Source: Chitinophaga sp. CB10
GTDB lineage: Bacteria; Bacteroidota; Bacteroidia; Chitinophagales; Chitinophagaceae
Reading direction: 5' to 3'
NCBI GenBank assembly: GCA_001870995.2
Contig: MLAV02000026.1
Coordinates: forward strand, 1 to 54,993
Length of the DNA: 54,993 nucleotides
Part shown: positions 43,749 to 52,184 of the stretch, one piece after another
Numbering within the stretch: position 1 is the stretch's first letter
Layout: each line of letters begins with the position of its first letter
Notes under the pieces: model-generated
The model's database searches: none
What the model saw: the letters and a program-made list of their open reading frames with translations, nothing else
Told to the model about the DNA's origin: nothing
Program-made: the position numbers and the translations under genes

Positions 43749-45119
43749 CTACTTGCTCAGTTCCGCAAAGTACTTGTGGAAGTAAGGGATGGTTTCGATC
43801 CCTTTGTAGAAGTTAGCCAGCCCATATTTCTCGTTAGGAGAGTGCAGGTTGTCGCTGTCCAGACCAAAGCCCATCAGCACGGTTTTCAGTCCGAGTACGG
43901 ACTCAAACAGCGCTACGATAGGAATACTGCCGCCGCCGCGCACCGGGATCGGCTCTTTGCCGAAGGTGGCGTTGATGGCTTGCTGCGCCGCTTTGAACGC
44001 TACGGAGTCCGTTGGCGTTACATAAGGGCTGCCGCCGTGGTGTTTGGTTACTTTTACGGTGACGCTCTTAGGGGCAATTGCTTCGAAGTGTTTGGTAAAC
44101 AGGTCGGATATCTCATGCCAGTCCTGGTCAGGCACCAGGCGCATACTGATTTTCGCAAAAGCTTTGGAAGGCAATACAGTTTTGGAGCCTTCGCCGGTGT
44201 AGCCGCCCCAGATGCCGTTTACTTCCAGGGTAGGACGGATACCGGTTCTTTCGATGGTGGTATATCCTTTTTCGCCCCAGACGTCGTTGATACCCAGGTC
44301 TTTTTTATACGCTTCCTCGTCAAACGGCGCCGCGTTGAGGGCAGCCCTGTCTTCCGCGGACAGCTCCTGCACTTTATCATAGAAGCCGGGGATGGTGATG
44401 TGATTGTTTTCGTCGTGCAGGCTGGCAATCATTTTCGCCAGGATGGTAGCCGGGTTGGCCACTGCGCCGCCGTACACGCCGCTGTGCAGGTCACGGTTAG
44501 GGCCAGTCACTTCCACTTCCATGTATGCCAGTCCACGGAGGCCGGTATCAATGCTCGGATCCTCCAGGCTGATCATGGAAGTATCAGAAATCAACACTAC
44601 ATCGGCTTTCAGCCTTTCTTTATTTTCTTTCAGGAAGATGCCAAGGTTCGCAGAGCCCACTTCTTCTTCTCCCTCAATCATAAACTTGATATTGCAGGGG
44701 ATGGTGTTGGTTTTCTGCATGGTTTCAAAGGCTTTTACATGCATGTAAAACTGCCCTTTATCGTCTGCACTGCCGCGGGCATAGATGTTACCATCTTTGA
44801 TTACCGGCTCAAACGGGCCACTGTGCCAGAGCTCCAGCGGGTCTGCCGGCTGCACGTCGTAGTGCCCATAAACCAATACGGTAGGGAGGGAAGGATCAAT
44901 GATTTTTTCGCCATATACAATCGGATGTCCGGCGGTAGGGCATACCTCCACATTATCAGCGCCTGCTTCTACAAGGCGTTGTTTCACTTCTTCAGCACAA
45001 CGCTGAACGTCTTTATTAAAGCGGGAATCAGCACTCACGGAAGGAATGCGCAACAATGCCAGCAATTCGTCCAGGAATCGGTCTTTATTCTGTGCCTGGT
45101 AATCTTTCCAAACTTGCAT
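43749..45119 (-). CDS. M20-family dipeptidase
   Basis: A 456-residue di-zinc peptidase. Metal site GHYDVQPADP (His/Asp), GSADDKGQ and the general-base MIEGEEEVGSAN are present, followed by the dimerisation domain and HGGSPYVT near the C-terminus. Related to CNDP-like dipeptidases. No signal peptide, so cytoplasmic. Substrate is unknown. Monocistronic, 67 bp after the response regulator gene on the same strand. Confidence 0.93.
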   Translation of the reverse strand: MQVWKDYQAQNKDRFLDELLALLRIPSVSADSRFNKDVQRCAEEVKQRLVEAGADNVEVCPTAGHPIVYGEKIIDPSLPTVLVYGHYDVQPADPLELWHSGPFEPVIKDGNIYARGSADDKGQFYMHVKAFETMQKTNTIPCNIKFMIEGEEEVGSANLGIFLKENKERLKADVVLISDTSMISLEDPSIDTGLRGLAYMEVEVTGPNRDLHSGVYGGAVANPATILAKMIASLHDENNHITIPGFYDKVQELSAEDRAALNAAPFDEEAYKKDLGINDVWGEKGYTTIERTGIRPTLEVNGIWGGYTGEGSKTVLPSKAFAKISMRLVPDQDWHEISDLFTKHFEAIAPKSVTVKVTKHHGGSPYVTPTDSVAFKAAQQAINATFGKEPIPVRGGGSIPIVALFESVLGLKTVLMGFGLDSDNLHSPNEKYGLANFYKGIETIPYFHKYFAELSK

Positions 45120-45186
45120 GATTGAGGAAGTTAAGTTTCACAAAGGGTGCAAGTTAAGGATTTTGGTTACATCGCTGAAAATCCGG

Positions 45187-45651
45187 TCAGGAGATTAATT
45201 TCTGCCGTACGAGGAACTCGAGCTTTTCATTTACATCCAGCAGCTTGGCTGTCAGCTCTTTATTTTCCTTACGGAGGGAGTACACTTCGTATGCTTTTTC
45301 AATGTTGTGTTTCAGCTCCTCTTCGTTCCAGGGTTTGGAGAAGTACTTGTAGACCTGCCCTTTGTTGATAGCGTCTACTACAGCGTTAATATCCGCGTAG
45401 CCGGTGAGCAGCATACGGATTGGTTCAGGGTAACGTTCCAGAATAGACTCGAAAAATTCAATTCCGGTCATTTTGGGCATGCGCTGATCGGAAATGATGA
45501 TGTGAAATTCATGCTCCTGCAACAACTTCTCCGCTTCTTCGGCGGAAGTAGCCGTAAACACATTATAGAGCCGCCTGAAGGAGGCTTTGAACGCATTCAG
45601 GTTGTGAACTTCATCATCGATATAGAGTATGGTAATGTGTGGCGCACTCAT
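45187..45651 (-). CDS. Single-domain response regulator
   Basis: A 154-residue receiver domain with acidic D12/D13, phospho-acceptor D55, T83, K106 and a C-terminal coiled coil (about 122-150). No output domain. It aligns without gaps to the receiver in the 69-1136 kinase: by hand count about 69 of the first 120 positions are identical. It may be a CheY-like shuttle or a relay partner for one of the kinases of that operon. Confidence 0.9.
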   Translation of the reverse strand: MSAPHITILYIDDEVHNLNAFKASFRRLYNVFTATSAEEAEKLLQEHEFHIIISDQRMPKMTGIEFFESILERYPEPIRMLLTGYADINAVVDAINKGQVYKYFSKPWNEEELKHNIEKAYEVYSLRKENKELTAKLLDVNEKLEFLVRQKLIS

Positions 45652-46046
45652 TTAAGAAGACTTAGATCCAAGTTAGTAATAATAAATGAGTTAGAAACAA
45701 TGAAACGTAAAAAACGATGTAGTAATCGACTCTGTCCCATTCATTATTGCGGCGACTCTGCCGTTTTAACAGTCACACCGCGGTGTAAAGGTACGTATAA
45801 ACATACTGTTTTGACATGAAATTTTCAATCAATGGATGAACTTTTTTTAAAATTTATCGTTTCGCTTTCCGTTAGTCTTTTAGTAACTTTCTTTACCTTC
45901 ATCCGGGTACCGGCTGTTTTTTGACGTTCACCGCCATTTTTGCAGCTTTTACCGGAGAATTAACTACTTACACCGGCCTCAGGCAAAACGGGAATAAGTT
46001 TTGCACAGAGTCCGGCAAACCTATAAACAATTAAATTCTAACTCAG
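45652..46046. other. 395-bp divergent intergenic region
   Basis: Between the response regulator and the lemA-TPM cluster. It holds a 12-bp palindrome ACACCGCGGTGT at 45775-45786, next to a TACCTTTA (minus strand, 45785-45792) that could be the -7 box of the regulator, and AT-rich tracts before lemA. No gene or perfect promoter found. Confidence 0.6.
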
Positions 46047-46625
46047 ATGAGAACAGGTATTATTGTACTTATTGTACTTGCACTTTTGGTAATGTTCGGT
46101 TGTGGTAAATACAACGGAATGGTTAAGCAGGATGAAAATGTGAAAAATAAATGGGGTGCTGTACAAAGCGCTTACCAGCGCCGTGCGGACCTGATCCCGA
46201 ACCTGGTAGCCACCGTGAAGGGCGCCGCCAACTTTGAAACAGAAACGCTGACCAAAGTAATGGAAGCCCGCGCCAGCGCTACCCGTGTAAACGTAAACGT
46301 GGACGATCTGTCTCCTGAAAAAATTCAGCAGTACCAGGCCGCCCAGGGCCAGCTGTCCCAGGCTTTAGGCCGCCTGCTCGCCGTGTCAGAAGCGTATCCT
46401 GACCTGAAAGCCAACCAGAACTTCCGGGACCTGCAGGTGCAGCTGGAAGGCACTGAAAACAGGATCAACGTAGCCCGTAACGACTTCAACGACGCCGTAA
46501 ACGGTTACAACAGCGCCATCCGTACCTTCCCGAACAACCTCGTGGCCGGTATCACCGGTTTTAAGGCTAAAGGGTACTTCACCGCCGACGAAGGCGCCAA
46601 AGATGCACCGAAAGTTCAGTTCTAA
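46047..46625 (+). CDS. LemA-family protein
   Basis: A 192-residue protein. One N-terminal membrane helix (about 2-20, MFGCGKYN with a possible lipobox ending at C19) followed by a four-helix LemA bundle (KNKWGAVQSAYQRRADLIPNLVATVKG, then NRLLAVSEAYPDLKANQNF-like). Role unclear; LemA proteins sit in clusters with TPM-domain proteins, as here. Confidence 0.93.
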   Translation: MRTGIIVLIVLALLVMFGCGKYNGMVKQDENVKNKWGAVQSAYQRRADLIPNLVATVKGAANFETETLTKVMEARASATRVNVNVDDLSPEKIQQYQAAQGQLSQALGRLLAVSEAYPDLKANQNFRDLQVQLEGTENRINVARNDFNDAVNGYNSAIRTFPNNLVAGITGFKAKGYFTADEGAKDAPKVQF

Positions 46626-46640
46626 TATTTACAGAATTGA

Positions 46641-46668
46641 GAAGTCCCCGCCCCAAAGCGGGGACAAT
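46641..46668 (+). promoter_or_regulatory. Hairpin between lemA and the first TPM gene
   Basis: Perfect 8-bp stem GTCCCCGC (46644-46651) with GCGGGGAC (46658-46665). No T run follows, so it is more likely an mRNA-stabilising or partial attenuating hairpin than a terminator. Confidence 0.5.
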
Positions 46669-46691
46669 CTCTCCGATAAATCCTTCCATCA

Positions 46692-47147
46692 ATGCGGATT
46701 TTCCCTTTTAAACGAAAAGAAATTTTTTCAGAGTCGGAGAAGAACAGACTTGTGCAGGCAATCCGGGTGGCGGAAAGACTCACCTCCGGAGAAATCAGAC
46801 TTTTTGTAGAAAGCCATTGCCAATACGTGGACCCCATGGACCGCGCCCGGGAAGCATTCCTGTCGCTCGGCATGGAAAAAACCAAACAGCGCAATGGCGT
46901 ATTGTTATACGTGGCCATCAAAGACAGGCAGTTTGCCATCCTCGGGGATCAGGGAATTCACGATAAGGTAGGAAACGACTTCTGGGTAAAAGAAGCCAAC
47001 CTCCTCCTGAAACACTTCAAAGACGCACAAATCATCGAAGGTATCGAAGAATGTATCCGCGAAATCGGAGAGTCCCTCCGTACGCACTTCCCGCATGAAG
47101 CCGGCGACGGCAACGAGCTGCCGGACGACATCGTTTTCGGCAAATAG
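46692..47147 (+). CDS. Small TPM-domain protein
   Basis: A 151-residue protein with only a TPM domain (about 15-135: RVAERLTSGEIRLFVESHC, AFLSLGMEKTKQRNGVLLYVAIKDRQFAILGD, GIHDKVG). No signal peptide or membrane helix. It is the second gene of the lemA cluster, 66 bp after it. Functions proposed for the TPM fold are weak phosphatase activity or a membrane-complex role. Confidence 0.87.
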   Translation: MRIFPFKRKEIFSESEKNRLVQAIRVAERLTSGEIRLFVESHCQYVDPMDRAREAFLSLGMEKTKQRNGVLLYVAIKDRQFAILGDQGIHDKVGNDFWVKEANLLLKHFKDAQIIEGIEECIREIGESLRTHFPHEAGDGNELPDDIVFGK

Positions 47148-47186
47148 CCTGGGTCCACGCTTTTAAAACGTTTTTAGCTATATACA

Positions 47187-47966
47187 ATGAGGATATTACG
47201 TTGGTTCCTACCGGGACTCTTACTGTTGACGGGACTGCTGGCCAATGCGCAGAATATCCCACCCAGACCCAATCCTCCCACCCTGGTGAACGACTTCGCA
47301 GGCGTACTCCTCCGCGAAGAAGACGACGCTTTGGAACGCAAATTGGTGGCATATAACGATAGTACTTCCACCCAGATCGCTGTAGTTATCATTAAATCTG
47401 TGGGGGAATACGATATCAGCCAGGTGTCATTGAAAATTCTCCGCGATTGGGGAATTGGTACCAAAGGCAAGAACAATGGGATATTGATACTTGTTGCTGT
47501 AAATGACAGAAAGATCAGGATCGAAACCGGATATGGAGCTGAAGGGGCGCTTCCTGATGCATTAGCTAATCAGATTATCAGCCAGGACATCAAGCCTGCT
47601 TTCCGTGAAGGTCACTACTACCAGGGCCTCGATGATGCGACTACCAGCATCTTCAAGGCGATGAAGGGTGAATATAAAGCCGACCCCCGTAACAGTGAGC
47701 CAGGTATAAGCCCTGGCGTGCTCTTTATCATCATTATCCTCATCATCCTGATCATCTCCTTCCTCGGAAGAGGCGGCGGCGGATCGGGTGGCGGCGGTCG
47801 CGGTACAACCTACAACCGCAGAGGAGGCTGGATATGGCCGGTGATTGGTGGTATGGGAGGCTTCGGCGGCGGCGGTGGCGGCTGGTCCGGTGGTGGCGGA
47901 GGCGGCGGCTTCGGCGGCTTCGGAGGAGGCTCAGGAGGCGGCGGCGGCGCCAGTGGCAGCTGGTAA
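47187..47966 (+). CDS. TPM-domain membrane protein with glycine-rich tail (YgcG family)
   Basis: A 259-residue protein: signal peptide (about 1-22), periplasmic TPM domain (about 30-170), one membrane helix (about 176-192, LFIIIILIILIISFLG), then a cytosolic tail of 65 residues that is nearly all Gly with Ser/Trp/Phe and ends GGGASGSW. It is the usual partner of LemA. The tail is low complexity and its length may vary between strains. Confidence 0.9.
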   Translation: MRILRWFLPGLLLLTGLLANAQNIPPRPNPPTLVNDFAGVLLREEDDALERKLVAYNDSTSTQIAVVIIKSVGEYDISQVSLKILRDWGIGTKGKNNGILILVAVNDRKIRIETGYGAEGALPDALANQIISQDIKPAFREGHYYQGLDDATTSIFKAMKGEYKADPRNSEPGISPGVLFIIIILIILIISFLGRGGGGSGGGGRGTTYNRRGGWIWPVIGGMGGFGGGGGGWSGGGGGGGFGGFGGGSGGGGGASGSW

Positions 47967-47989
47967 TCTACCATTAAATCACATGAATT

Positions 47990-48913
47990 ATGTCGTCTTA
48001 CCTGCACGTCTTGAATGGAGATGCTTCGCTTACCTTGTTCCGGCAAAGTAAGCTGCCCGGTGAACCCGTCGTTTGCAGGGAAGTAATGTGCGAAGGAAAA
48101 GTGAAGTACACCAAAGACCCCGAAGAATTCTTCGAAAGCAGAGCCAAACACCTCGAATTTCACTACGGTATCGATAAACAGTCTTACCATACACAGGTGG
48201 TGCAGGAACTGGAGAAACTCAAACCCTCCGGTTCCTCCCCATCTGAAATCCTCCTCTGGTTCGACCACGACGTCTTCTGCCAGTTTAACCTCCTCTTCAT
48301 TATCCACCTCATCAGGACCAGGTTCAAAGAGTTACCCCCCATTTCCCTGGTGGACTTTCCCCGGCATCCGGACTTGTCCGCATTCGATCATTACATGGAG
48401 ACCCGGGTACAGCTTACCCCGGCCGACCTCGAAATGGCCGACGACGCCTGGGACGCCTTCTGCCTTGATACGCCGCAGGCGCTGGAACTCTTTGCCCGCA
48501 TGAACACAGGTAACCTCAAACACCTCAGCGCCGCTATAGCAGCGCATTTACCAAGGTTCCCCAATACGGATAACGGCCTCAATATCATCCAGGAGTTTTT
48601 CCTGCAACGGCTGGCCATGGGTAGCTACCGCTGGTACGACCTCTATAAATTATTCTGGGATACCATGCCCATCTACGGCTTTGGGGATTTCCAGCTGGAT
48701 ATCATGATCAACCGCATGAGCCGGGCGGGCGTGTTGGAGCAGGACGACCAGATGCTGCGCATCACCTCCCTGGGCATTGAAGTACTGGAAAACGAAGAAA
48801 ATTATATTGACTACACCTCCATGGAACACCGGTGGCTGGGCGGAGTGCGGCTCAAAACAAGCCCCTGGCGCTGGAGTAAAACCCTGAAGCGGCTGGTAGC
48901 GATCGACAAATAA
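47990..48913 (+). CDS. DUF1835 domain protein
   Basis: A 307-residue protein. The start (LHVLNGDASLTLFRQSKLPGEPVVCREVMCEG) matches the DUF1835 N-terminus, whose role is unknown, and the C-terminal half (WDTMPIYGFGDFQLDIMINRMSRAGVL) looks like a winged-helix type fold. Gene lies 23 bp after the TPM protein and ends with a strong terminator, so it closes the cluster. Confidence 0.83.
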   Translation: MSSYLHVLNGDASLTLFRQSKLPGEPVVCREVMCEGKVKYTKDPEEFFESRAKHLEFHYGIDKQSYHTQVVQELEKLKPSGSSPSEILLWFDHDVFCQFNLLFIIHLIRTRFKELPPISLVDFPRHPDLSAFDHYMETRVQLTPADLEMADDAWDAFCLDTPQALELFARMNTGNLKHLSAAIAAHLPRFPNTDNGLNIIQEFFLQRLAMGSYRWYDLYKLFWDTMPIYGFGDFQLDIMINRMSRAGVLEQDDQMLRITSLGIEVLENEENYIDYTSMEHRWLGGVRLKTSPWRWSKTLKRLVAIDK

Positions 48914-48917
48914 TAAA

Positions 48918-48948
48918 AAAAGCAAGCGGTGTACATCCGCTTGCTTTT
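48918..48948. terminator. Bidirectional terminator
   Basis: Perfect 12-bp stem AAAAGCAAGCGG / CCGCTTGCTTTT between the DUF1835 gene and the convergent M1 peptidase gene. Confidence 0.9.
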
Positions 48949-48972
48949 ACTTGTATGCTATAACGTAAACGA

Positions 48973-51516
48973 CTACTCGCCTTTACTTTCTTTAATCACT
49001 TTCGCTTTTTCCCTCATATAAGCAGCCTGTTGTTGCAGCGCCTCCTTATCCGCGCCGGTAGCCCGGATGGCAGCCTGGCTCTTCGCCTGGGCAATCTCTT
49101 CCAGCCAGTTGGAGATGTATTTATTCACCTGCGCATTTTTAAACTGCTCGGTCATCGCCTGCACCTGGTCTACTCCTTTGGTTACCGCCGGCGTGTTGTT
49201 GATTTTGGAGAGGAAGCCGAGGTAATCGAAAGCCGCGTTCAGCTTGTCCTGGCCGCCGGTTTCTTCAAATTTTCTGGCGATGAATTCCAGGTCATCCACA
49301 TTGCCTTTCTGCGCAAAAAGCAGGGTGATGGCGTTCACCAGCTTGCCTTTGGCATCGTGCTGCAGGGTTTTGGCCGCCTGGTAAGCTTTTTCAGTATCCA
49401 GCTGTCCGAGCGCTTCCAGCGCTGCGCCTTCCACCCCGTAGGACGGATCTTTGATGGCGGCTTCAAACAGTGGCAGGTATTGCTGATCCTTCAGGGAGCC
49501 CAGCTTTTTGATGGCCGCAGCCCTTGCAAGGGCGTTTTTATCTGTTTTTGCAATGTTCTCCACTTCCTTGATGGTGGCGGATCTGATAGCTTCGTTGTTA
49601 TACTTCAACCCTTCGATGGCCAGTACGCGCAGGCCGTGATATTTGTCTTTCAGGGCAGCCTGCAATACTTTCAGCGCTTCGGGGTTGCCGGATTGCAAGT
49701 CCACCGCCTCTTCGATTGCCAGGCGCCTGTCCATATAGTTACCCGCATGGGCATACTGGTAGGCGTAGGTGCTGAAATCGCGGTGATCGTCCTTCTTCGC
49801 GAGCAGTACCTTATCCGCATCCACGTTCACGAGGTCCGGTTTGCTGCTTACGTTGAAGGTAAAGGAGTCGATACGGTTTTGCATAAATACCTCGTGGCGC
49901 GTTTTCTTACCGCCGGCATAAATGTCGATCGCCATAGGCAGCTGCCATACCTTCTCGTCTTTCTGGATTTGCTGCAAAACCACCGTTACCTTGCCCGGCG
50001 CATATTTATAGCTGATGTCCAGCTGTGGCATGCCTTGCCCGAAATACCACTGGTTGAAGAACCAGTTCATATCCCGGCCGGTAACTTCTTCCACTGCCAG
50101 GCGCAGCTGGTGCGCTTCTGTGGATTTGAAGGCATAGGTTTTCAGGTAGAGGTTGAGGGACTTGAAGAAGGCGGAGTCGCCCACGGCGTTGCGCAGCATA
50201 TGCAGGATGCAGCCACCTTTCTGGTAGGTGATCTGGTCAAACATATCTTCCTTATCCACATAGTGGAAGCGTACGAGGTGTTTATCGCCGCTGTATTGTA
50301 CCATTTGCATGTACTGGTTGCCGTTGTCGAGCAGGTGCTCATCAGCAGCGTCCTTGCCGTACTTGTGTTCCAGCCAGAGGTATTCGCTGTAATCCGCGAA
50401 GGATTCGTTGACGGTGAGGTTGCTCCAGGATTCGGCAGTCACCAGGTCCCCGAACCAATGGTGAAACAGCTCATGGGCAATCACGTTCTCATTGTAGTTG
50501 TTATTATCGAGCAGCTCCCGGTCGGTTTTCTGCAGGAATTCCCCGTGCAGGGTAGCCGTGGTGTTTTCCATGGCGCCTGAAACGTAGTCCCGGCCGGTAA
50601 TCTGGGAGTATTTCACCCATGGGTATTCGTAGTCCAGGATGTTGGAATAGAAGGAAAGCATTTCCGGCGTATTGCCAAAAATATTCCTGGCGTATTTTTC
50701 AAATGGCTTTTCCACATAGTAGCTCACTTCCTTGCCTTTCCAGGAATCTTTAACCACGGCATAGTCGCCTACGGCCATCATAAACAGGTAAGGGGAGTGG
50801 GGGAGGTCCATTTTCCACGTATCAGTACGGGTGCCGTTGGCGTTTTGTTTCTGGCTGACGAGCTTGCCGTTGGAGAGTGTCACGTACTTTTTATCCACCG
50901 TCATGCTGATCTCCTGGGTGGTTTTCTGGTTCGTTTTATCGATGGTAGGGAACCATACGGAGGAGCTTTCCGTTTCGCCCTGCGTCCAAATCTGGATAGG
51001 TTTGTTAGGGTCCTTACCGTCAGGATTGATGAAGTACAGGCCTTTGGCGTCGGAAATGGCGGCGCTGCCCTTTACTTTCAGCTCATTGGGCTTGGCCGTA
51101 TAGCTGATAAACACCGTGTATTTTTCGTTGGCGGTGTAGGTTTTATTCAGGCCAATATGCAGTTGCATATGGTCGTAGGAATATTTTAAAGGCAGGTTTT
51201 TACCATTTTGCACCAGCGCTACTTCCTTGATATCCATGCCTTTGGCATCGAGGGTGAGGGAGTCCGTACTGTAAAAATGCGGTTTGAGGGTAATCCATGC
51301 TTTTCCATAGAGATAGCATTTGGCATAGTCAAAGCTCACATCCAGTTTGGTATGTACCAGGTCGTTAATTTTGGTAGCGGAGGCGCGATAGATTTTTAAC
51401 AGGGAATCTTCAGGGGTTAATTGGGCTGACTGGGCGCTGGCCTGCGGGCCATATCCCAGGCAGGCCGCTCCGCCGAGCAGCAGTCCAAGGGCAGACACCT
51501 TCAAATGTTGAATCAT
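48973..51516 (-). CDS. M1-family aminopeptidase, exported
   Basis: An 847-residue zinc aminopeptidase with signal peptide (about 1-28, ending ASA). GAMEN substrate motif (SGAMEN), zinc site HELFHHW (H348, E349, H352) and E371 18 residues later (HEXXH-X18-E) are all present. The C-terminal 300 residues contain HEAT-like repeats (RAAAIKKLGSLKDQQYLPLFEAAIKDPSYGVEGAALEALGQL). It removes N-terminal residues from peptides in the periplasm. Monocistronic. Confidence 0.96.
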   Translation of the reverse strand: MIQHLKVSALGLLLGGAACLGYGPQASAQSAQLTPEDSLLKIYRASATKINDLVHTKLDVSFDYAKCYLYGKAWITLKPHFYSTDSLTLDAKGMDIKEVALVQNGKNLPLKYSYDHMQLHIGLNKTYTANEKYTVFISYTAKPNELKVKGSAAISDAKGLYFINPDGKDPNKPIQIWTQGETESSSVWFPTIDKTNQKTTQEISMTVDKKYVTLSNGKLVSQKQNANGTRTDTWKMDLPHSPYLFMMAVGDYAVVKDSWKGKEVSYYVEKPFEKYARNIFGNTPEMLSFYSNILDYEYPWVKYSQITGRDYVSGAMENTTATLHGEFLQKTDRELLDNNNYNENVIAHELFHHWFGDLVTAESWSNLTVNESFADYSEYLWLEHKYGKDAADEHLLDNGNQYMQMVQYSGDKHLVRFHYVDKEDMFDQITYQKGGCILHMLRNAVGDSAFFKSLNLYLKTYAFKSTEAHQLRLAVEEVTGRDMNWFFNQWYFGQGMPQLDISYKYAPGKVTVVLQQIQKDEKVWQLPMAIDIYAGGKKTRHEVFMQNRIDSFTFNVSSKPDLVNVDADKVLLAKKDDHRDFSTYAYQYAHAGNYMDRRLAIEEAVDLQSGNPEALKVLQAALKDKYHGLRVLAIEGLKYNNEAIRSATIKEVENIAKTDKNALARAAAIKKLGSLKDQQYLPLFEAAIKDPSYGVEGAALEALGQLDTEKAYQAAKTLQHDAKGKLVNAITLLFAQKGNVDDLEFIARKFEETGGQDKLNAAFDYLGFLSKINNTPAVTKGVDQVQAMTEQFKNAQVNKYISNWLEEIAQAKSQAAIRATGADKEALQQQAAYMREKAKVIKESKGE

Positions 51517-51612
51517 GCAATAAAGTTTTGTGTGAATATCCGGTTTACTTTTCAGTAAAGAGGGTCAAATTTAAACAAATGGGTGAATAACGAGGTAAGT
51601 GGTTAAAAATGC

Positions 51613-51620
51613 TATTTTTG
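51613..51620 (+). promoter_or_regulatory. Putative -7 box (TATTTTTG) of the BCCP gene
   Basis: Exact TAnnTTTG 29 bp before the gene; no clear TTTG upstream at the usual spacing. Confidence 0.5.
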
Positions 51621-51649
51621 TTTAAGATAGGGCCTAAAACAGAATTATC

Positions 51650-52147
51650 ATGATCAAAGCAATAGTGAATGGTAAAAGCGCTTTTACCGTCAATAAAGAG
51701 CAGGAAATCACCGTAGACGGACAACCGGTGGATTGGTCCGCCGTAGCGCTGCCCGGTGGCGATTACAGCGTTATTATGGACGGCTTTAGTTACCAGGCCC
51801 AGGTAATTAAGGTGGATAAAGAGGCAAAAACCGTATTATTGCAAATAAATCAGCAGCAGTACGAAGTAACCATAGAAGAACCAATAGATCAGCTGCTGGC
51901 CGCCATGGGTATCAAAGATGCCATGGCTAAAAAGGTAAATGACATCAAAGCCCCCATGCCGGGACTGGTATTGAAAGTACTCGTAGAACCAGGTCAGGCA
52001 ATCAGGAAAGGAGATCCGGTATTAATACTGGAAGCAATGAAAATGGAGAATGTCTTCAAAGCTGCCGCTGATGCCATCGTCAGGGAAATCAAAGTTTCAG
52101 AGCGTACCGCAGTGGAAAAGGGGGAAGTACTGATCGTACTGGAATAA
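51650..52147 (+). CDS. Biotin carboxyl carrier protein
   Basis: A 165-residue biotinyl-domain protein. The biotinylated lysine is K131 in ILEAMKMENV, and the C-terminal 70 residues make a standard hammerhead fold. The N-terminal half is an additional small beta domain, as in subunits of propionyl-/acetyl-CoA carboxylases of this phylum. No biotin carboxylase or carboxyltransferase gene is nearby, so the partner is encoded elsewhere. 37 bp before a DUF4476 gene on the same strand. Confidence 0.92.
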   Translation: MIKAIVNGKSAFTVNKEQEITVDGQPVDWSAVALPGGDYSVIMDGFSYQAQVIKVDKEAKTVLLQINQQQYEVTIEEPIDQLLAAMGIKDAMAKKVNDIKAPMPGLVLKVLVEPGQAIRKGDPVLILEAMKMENVFKAAADAIVREIKVSERTAVEKGEVLIVLE

Positions 52148-52184
52148 TATTTGTTCAGGAGAGATTTTATACCATCAAATAAGT

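Noticed and set aside
43776..45125. 449-codon plus-strand frame antisense to the M20 dipeptidase
   Set aside because: No known motif; the peptidase on the minus strand has all catalytic residues.
45775..45786. 12-bp palindrome ACACCGCGGTGT as an operator
   Set aside because: About a dozen such palindromes are expected by chance in 55 kb, so it does not stand up as a finding despite its position near a promoter-like box.
49030..50580. 516-codon plus-strand frame antisense to the M1 aminopeptidase
   Set aside because: The opposite strand encodes a complete M1 enzyme with HEXXH and GAMEN; the antisense frame has no recognisable domain and is a by-product of codon bias.
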